DNA from: Clostridia bacterium
GTDB taxonomy: Bacteria; Bacillota; Clostridia; Peptostreptococcales; Anaerovoracaceae
DNA length: 9,684 nt
Direction of reading: 5' to 3'
Assembly (NCBI GenBank): GCA_900754795.1
Contig: CAAEEA010000062.1
Span: 1 to 9,684, forward strand
Notes under the pieces: generated by a model
Told to the model about the DNA's origin: nothing
Databases searched by the model: none
What the model saw: only the letters and a program-made list of their open reading frames with translations
Shown here: positions 7,534 through 9,684 of the stretch, piece by piece
How the letters are laid out: every line of letters starts with the position of its first letter
How positions within the stretch are numbered: position 1 is the stretch's first letter
Position numbers and translations under genes: made by a program

Positions 7534-7577
7534 TGGTATCCCCGGCGGGAATCGAACCCACAACTATGCTTTAGGAG
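7534..7577 (-). tRNA. 3' half of a tRNA gene, probably tRNA-Arg(CCU); broken, attachment-site remnant
   Basis: On the minus strand, from 7577 down, I read the anticodon loop CTCCTAA, a 3' anticodon stem AGCAT, a short variable loop AGTT, T stem GTGGG, T loop TTCGATT, T stem CCCGC, acceptor strand CGGGGAT, discriminator A and encoded CCA (7536-7534). The 5' side is missing. The bases before the loop are GCCAT instead of the needed ATGCT, no D-arm follows, and no ATCCCCG acceptor strand lies within 100 bases. Homology therefore stops inside the anticodon loop, a common crossover point for tyrosine recombinases that integrate into tRNA genes. The complete tRNA should lie at the other end of the element. 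The anticodon identity rests on loop geometry alone and is less certain than the tRNA nature. Confidence 0.8.
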
Positions 7578-7625
7578 ATGGCCCCAAGCGACATAAGCAC
7601 TATCAAGCGAGTATAAAAAAACCAA

Positions 7626-7739
7626 GAGAAATCAAGGCTTTTCTCCAAGTCAGGTGTAAATCTGGTACAAGCAAAATCAAGCCAAAATAAAGGGGTTTTA
7701 CCCCCTCTTGTTGGCAGGATGTTAGCAAAATCAAGGCTT
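7626..7739. repeat. Direct repeats near the element end, candidate integrase arm sites
   Basis: AATCAAGGCTT occurs at 7630-7640 and again at 7729-7739. A variant, AATCAAGCC, lies between them at 7675-7683. The second and third copies share the longer string GCAAAATCAAG (7671-7681, 7725-7735). The first copy also sits between GAGAAA (7626-7631) and TTTCTC (7640-7645). Several short same-orientation repeats within 150 bases of an attachment site are typical of arm-type sites bound by the N-terminal domain of tyrosine integrases. The role here is inference. Confidence 0.5.
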
Positions 7740-7842
7740 AATAGCGTGTGCTTTGAGTTCGATTTCTCTCGGAGCAAACTCAAATTATGCTGCGTGAGTA
7801 TCTACTTGGTCTGTCACTTATTGAGTATACTATCATACATAG

Positions 7843-7923
7843 TGCCCCATTACAAGAAATGTGTGGGGCAAGAAAAGTGCCTGTTTTATCTCTCAGTCGA
7901 GAGGTAAAGCAGGCGCTTTTTTT
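7843..7923 (+). terminator. Tandem hairpins before parA, the second a very strong intrinsic terminator
   Basis: The first hairpin is TGCCCCA (7843-7849) with TGGGGCA (7864-7870). The second pairs 7873-7894 with 7899-7920, a continuous 22-bp stem around the loop AGTC, followed by T7 (7917-7923). Three of its pairs are G-U wobbles on the plus strand, so the plus-strand RNA is the one that folds. It ends 33 bases before the parA start. It either stops transcription entering from the element end or acts as an attenuator in a parA leader. A possible -10, TATACT at 7826-7831, lies just upstream, but no good -35 accompanies it. Confidence 0.75.
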
Positions 7924-7956
7924 CATATCTAAAACTCAGAGTGAAACGAGGTGAAA

Positions 7957-8310
7957 ATGATGAATACGCAAATCATCGCCATCGCCAATCAGAAAGGCGG
8001 TGTGGGCAAAACAACGACCTGTGCGAATCTGGGCATTGGGCTTGCACAGGCCGGAAGAAAAGTGCTGCTGATCGACGGAGATCCGCAAGGCAGCTTGACC
8101 ATCAGCCTGGGCCACCCTCAGCCGGATAAGCTGCCCTTTACTCTCTCTGATGCTATGGGCCGTATCCTGATGGACGAACCGCTGCGCCTCGGCGAGGGTA
8201 TCCTGCATCACCCGGAAGGCGTTGACCTGATGCCCGCTGACATCCAGCTTTCCGGCATGGAGGTTTCTCTGGTGAACGCTATGAGCCGAAGACCCGCGAG
8301 ATCTATGTAG
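7957..8310 (+). CDS. parA: Truncated ParA family ATPase of a conjugative element
   Basis: The first 110 or so residues of a ParA/Soj-type ATPase that normally has about 260-270, then a short foreign tail ending at TAG. The deviant Walker A motif KGGVGKT (residues 13-19) and the switch region DGDPQG are present. Residues up to about SLVNAMS match the family; the last residues (RRPARSM) come from reading the joined relaxase DNA out of frame. The Walker B strand and the DNA-binding C-terminus are lost, so it cannot be a working partition ATPase. GAGGTG (7948-7953) serves either ATG at 7957 or the one at 7960, which has the better spacing. Full-length relatives help maintain or segregate Tn1549-like elements. 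Effectively a pseudogene that may still be translated. Confidence 0.85.
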   Translation: MMNTQIIAIANQKGGVGKTTTCANLGIGLAQAGRKVLLIDGDPQGSLTISLGHPQPDKLPFTLSDAMGRILMDEPLRLGEGILHHPEGVDLMPADIQLSGMEVSLVNAMSRRPARSM

Positions 8311-8609
8311 CTTATCGACAGGCTGGTTACTCTAAGAAATTCCGCCAGGAACATGAAGCAGAAATCCTGCTCCACCAGGCAGCAAAAAATGCTTTCGACG
8401 ATATGGGGGTTAAGAAGCTGCCCAAGGTCAAAGAATTGCAAACTGACTATGCCAAACTCCTGGAGGAAAAGAAAAAAATCTATGCTGAATACCGGCGTTC
8501 CCGCGAAGAAATGAGGGAACTTTTGACGGCCAAAGCGAATGTGGATCGGCTGCTGAAAATGGACGAGGAGCAGAAACAGGAGAAAGAAAAAGACCACGAC
8601 CAGCGGTGA
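8283..8609 (+). pseudogene. C-terminal fragment of a conjugative-element relaxase
   Basis: An open frame of about 108 codons ending with TGA at 8609, with no start codon or ribosome binding site of its own at the left end. The translation begins EPKTREIYVAYRQAGYSKKF, then KLPKVKELQTDYAKLLEEKK and ELLTAKANVDRLL, and ends in a charged EEQKQEKEKDHDQR tail. I recognise this as the coiled-coil C-terminal end of MobA/VirD2-like relaxases of Tn1549-type elements. The nicking domain with its catalytic tyrosine and histidine triad is missing. It follows parA directly, in a different frame, at a deletion joint near 8281-8288. An internal ATG at 8403 could start a 68-residue peptide, but it lacks a good ribosome binding site. 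Confidence 0.75.
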
Positions 8610-8626
8610 GCTGATCGCAGTCAAAA

Positions 8627-8736
8627 GCGTTCGCAGAACGCGTGGCCACAGGATAAAATCCTGTGTTCAAAGGGGCTTGGGGGCAGCGCCCTCAACAAGC
8701 GTTTGTGGCGAAATGGATAGCCACAAGCATTGCTTG
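8627..8736. repeat. Cluster of four perfect small inverted repeats after the relaxase fragment
   Basis: Within 110 bases lie GCGTTC-GCA-GAACGC (8627-8641), CACAGGAT-AAA-ATCCTGTG (8647-8665), TTGTGGC (8703-8709) with GCCACAA (8720-8726), and CAAGCA-T-TGCTTG (8724-8736). A weaker GGGC/GCCC pair sits at 8681-8691. None is followed by a T-run, so they are poor terminators. As a set they look like a structured RNA or DNA element that follows the relaxase gene in this element family. The function is unknown. Confidence 0.6.
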
Positions 8737-8772
8737 CCGCTATTTAGTTCATAAAAAATTTTCAAAATATAG

Positions 8773-8801
8773 TTGTATATTTTTTTCTGTGCAGTTATTA
8801 T
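8773..8801 (+). promoter_or_regulatory. Promoter of the TetR-family gene
   Basis: TTGTAT (8773-8778), a 17-base spacer and TATTAT (8796-8801) fit a sigma-A promoter well, in a strongly AT-rich stretch that follows the GC-rich inverted repeats. Transcription would start near 8808, about 40 bases before the ATG. I see no convincing palindrome over the promoter that would serve as an operator. Confidence 0.55.
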
Positions 8802-8848
8802 ATAAATACCGTTTTATGATTCTGTTCTTTATAGGGGGATGGGAAGAT

Positions 8849-9466
8849 ATGGCACGAAAAGCCTATTCTGAAGAAGATAGAGTGCAAGTGCGGAATGCCC
8901 TAATGACCACCATGATTCAGTGTATCGCGGATCGGGGATTGATTCACAGCAGTATTGATGTTTTGTGCAGAAAAGTAGAGATCTCCAAGACCTTCTTCTA
9001 CAGTTTTTTCTCATCCAAGGAAGAACTGGTGCTTTACGCCCTGCGATACCAACAGCCCAAGCTGCTGGATTATGCCAGATCCCTAATGGAGGACCCCGGA
9101 CTCAGTTGGCGGGCGGGAGTGGAAACCTTTCTGAAAAACTGCTGTTATGGAGCTAAAAGCGGAGTTGCCGTTTTGTCCATTGAGGAGGAGCAGCAAGTAC
9201 GCCACTGCCTTTCCGAGGAGAATTTCCAGGCGTTCCGGCGGGATCAGATTATTTTTTATGGAAAGCTGCTTTCCATCTTTGGCCTCCCTGTGGACAGTAT
9301 TGATCCCCGGCTGTTTGGCAATCTGGCCCTCAGCATGATGATGGTACACAAAGCCATTCCAGACACCATGCCATTTCTATTCCCAGAGGTGGCGGAGGAT
9401 ATGGTGGACTTCCAGGTCAGGGCTCTGGTGGACGAGATGGAGCGGGTAAAAGAGCATGTGCGGTAG
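8849..9466 (+). CDS. TetR/AcrR family transcriptional regulator
   Basis: A 205-residue regulator of normal TetR length. The N-terminal helix-turn-helix covers about residues 10-55, with SSIDVLCRKVEISKTFFYSF followed by FSSKEELVLYAL, the usual layout at the end of the TetR DNA-binding domain. The C-terminal part (about 60-205) is the variable ligand-binding and dimerisation region. I chose the ATG at 8849 because MARKAYSEEDRVQVRNA starts like a family member; the G-rich AGGGGG at 8833-8838 is a somewhat distant ribosome binding site. The frame stays open upstream to 8663, but that would run through the promoter and inverted repeats. It probably represses the gene beginning at 9656, after the leader at 9467-9655. 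The effector is unknown. Confidence 0.88.
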   Translation: MARKAYSEEDRVQVRNALMTTMIQCIADRGLIHSSIDVLCRKVEISKTFFYSFFSSKEELVLYALRYQQPKLLDYARSLMEDPGLSWRAGVETFLKNCCYGAKSGVAVLSIEEEQQVRHCLSEENFQAFRRDQIIFYGKLLSIFGLPVDSIDPRLFGNLALSMMMVHKAIPDTMPFLFPEVAEDMVDFQVRALVDEMERVKEHVR

Positions 9467-9476
9467 GTGAAAGCAA

Positions 9477-9659
9477 ATGGATAGAGATGAGTACCCATGT
9501 CCAAACGGACGGGAAAGACAGCAGAATATCGTCAGACACAGAGCCTTGGGATACAGGTTTTGGTTCTGTGCGGCCTTTTCGCGCCCTGCGTCAGCCTGTC
9601 CAAATGACAGGGTGTCGCAGGGCATTTTTTATTGTTCGGAAAGAGGTGGCCTGATATGA
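9477..9659 (+). CDS. Possible leader ORF between the TetR gene and the next gene
   Basis: A 60-codon frame starting at ATG 9477 with AGGTGA (9465-9470) six bases upstream, and overlapping the next start by ATGA (9656-9659), the arrangement of a coupled gene. The product (MDRDEYPCPNGRERQQN...) resembles nothing I know and runs through the terminator hairpin at 9583-9623, so it may be only a translated leader. A second frame in the same stretch, ATG 9497 to TGA 9607 (36 residues, MSKRTGKTAEYRQTQSLG...), stops in the hairpin loop, and a third frame is also open. Either could be a leader peptide whose translation controls the hairpin. Equally, both could be chance. Confidence 0.3.
   Translation: MDRDEYPCPNGRERQQNIVRHRALGYRFWFCAAFSRPASACPNDRVSQGIFYCSERGGLI
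9537..9630 (+). terminator. Upstream hairpin plus strong intrinsic terminator, possible attenuator
   Basis: The terminator stem is GCCCTGCG (9583-9590) with CGCAGGGC (9616-9623), and inside it CCTGTC (9595-9600) with GACAGG (9606-9611) around a 5-base loop, followed by T6 (9625-9630). It is preceded by a separate hairpin, CACAGAGCC (9537-9545) with GGTTCTGTG (9562-9570). The terminator sits between the TetR gene and the gene starting at 9656, so it either ends TetR transcription or attenuates read-through into that gene. Confidence 0.75.
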
Positions 9660-9684
9660 GTTTACCAAAACGAAATAGTGCGGA
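9656..9684 (+). CDS. Start of a further gene, cut by the window end (possibly a MATE efflux pump)
   Basis: ATG at 9656 has GAGGTGG (9643-9649) six bases upstream and begins MSLPKRNSA before the window ends. The start is well supported; the product is not, with nine residues only. Position after a TetR-family regulator and a leader hairpin suggests a transporter. Multidrug MATE pumps of Clostridia often begin with a similar short polar stretch, so that is my guess, at low certainty. Confidence 0.45.

Larger units (their letters stand above)
7578..9684. mobile_element. End of a decayed integrative/conjugative element inserted in a tRNA gene
   Basis: The inferred element begins where tRNA homology ends and continues past the window. 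Supporting signs, in order, are repeated motifs near the end (7630-7739), a truncated parA and a relaxase fragment both of the kind found in Tn1549-like conjugative elements of Clostridia, and a regulator with a downstream gene that look like cargo. The protein genes also appear richer in G and C in places than the GRE operon, an impression I did not compute. No integrase, coupling protein, VirB4 or VirD4 gene is in the window; they may be deleted or lie at the far end. The exact boundary and total length cannot be given. Confidence 0.7.

Noticed and set aside
7691..7707. AGGGG-TTTTA-CCCC as a terminator
   Set aside because: The stem is only four to five bases and no T-run follows; too weak to call.
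8403..8609. A stand-alone 68-residue gene starting at 8403
   Set aside because: The same frame extends upstream with relaxase-like sequence to about 8283, so it is part of a gene fragment, not a separate gene.
8663..8848. A longer TetR protein starting at 8663
   Set aside because: The extra 62 residues run through the inverted repeats and the promoter; the family N-terminus begins at 8849.
1..9684. CRISPR array, rRNA or insertion-sequence transposase
   Set aside because: No regularly spaced repeats, no rRNA-like sequence and no transposase frame were seen on either strand.

Overview
The window looks like chromosome of an anaerobic Firmicute of the class Clostridia, probably a gut or sediment lineage. 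The signs are strong AGGAGG-type ribosome binding sites, AT-rich promoters, an oxygen-sensitive glycyl radical enzyme with its activase, and mobile-element genes of the Tn1549-like conjugative family found in Clostridia. This placement is inference; no rRNA or other marker is present.

Region 1 (231-7055) is a catabolic locus built around a glycyl radical enzyme (GRE). On the minus strand lie a large AraC-type regulator (760-2679) and, overlapping it by 8 bases, a DUF2284 cysteine-rich putative metal-binding protein (231-767). Divergent from them, across a 222-base control region, runs a plus-strand operon: a short-chain dehydrogenase/reductase (2902-3657), the GRE (3681-6056) and its radical-SAM activase (6081-7019), closed by a terminator. 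The activase should install a radical on Gly764 of the GRE. The GRE then acts on an unknown small molecule, and the dehydrogenase probably supplies its substrate or handles its product. The GRE has Cys-Ile-Gln where the known GRE eliminases and decarboxylases have Cys-X-Glu, so its reaction cannot be read off from a characterised relative. This is the best candidate for an undescribed activity here.

Region 2 (7062-7577) is a housekeeping thioredoxin gene on the minus strand, then the 3' half of a tRNA gene (probable anticodon CCU, Arg) with its own terminator. The 5' half is missing and the homology breaks inside the anticodon loop, the usual scar of tyrosine-recombinase integration.

Region 3 (about 7578-9684) is the inside of that integrated element, and it is decayed. 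It holds repeats that look like integrase arm sites, a very strong hairpin terminator, a parA cut off after about 110 residues and joined directly to the last third or so of a relaxase gene, a cluster of small inverted repeats, a TetR-family regulator, and a hairpin-rich leader before a further gene that starts at 9656 and runs off the window. The parA-relaxase joint suggests that a large internal deletion removed most of the conjugation genes. The regulator and the following gene would be cargo, plausibly an efflux pump and its repressor.
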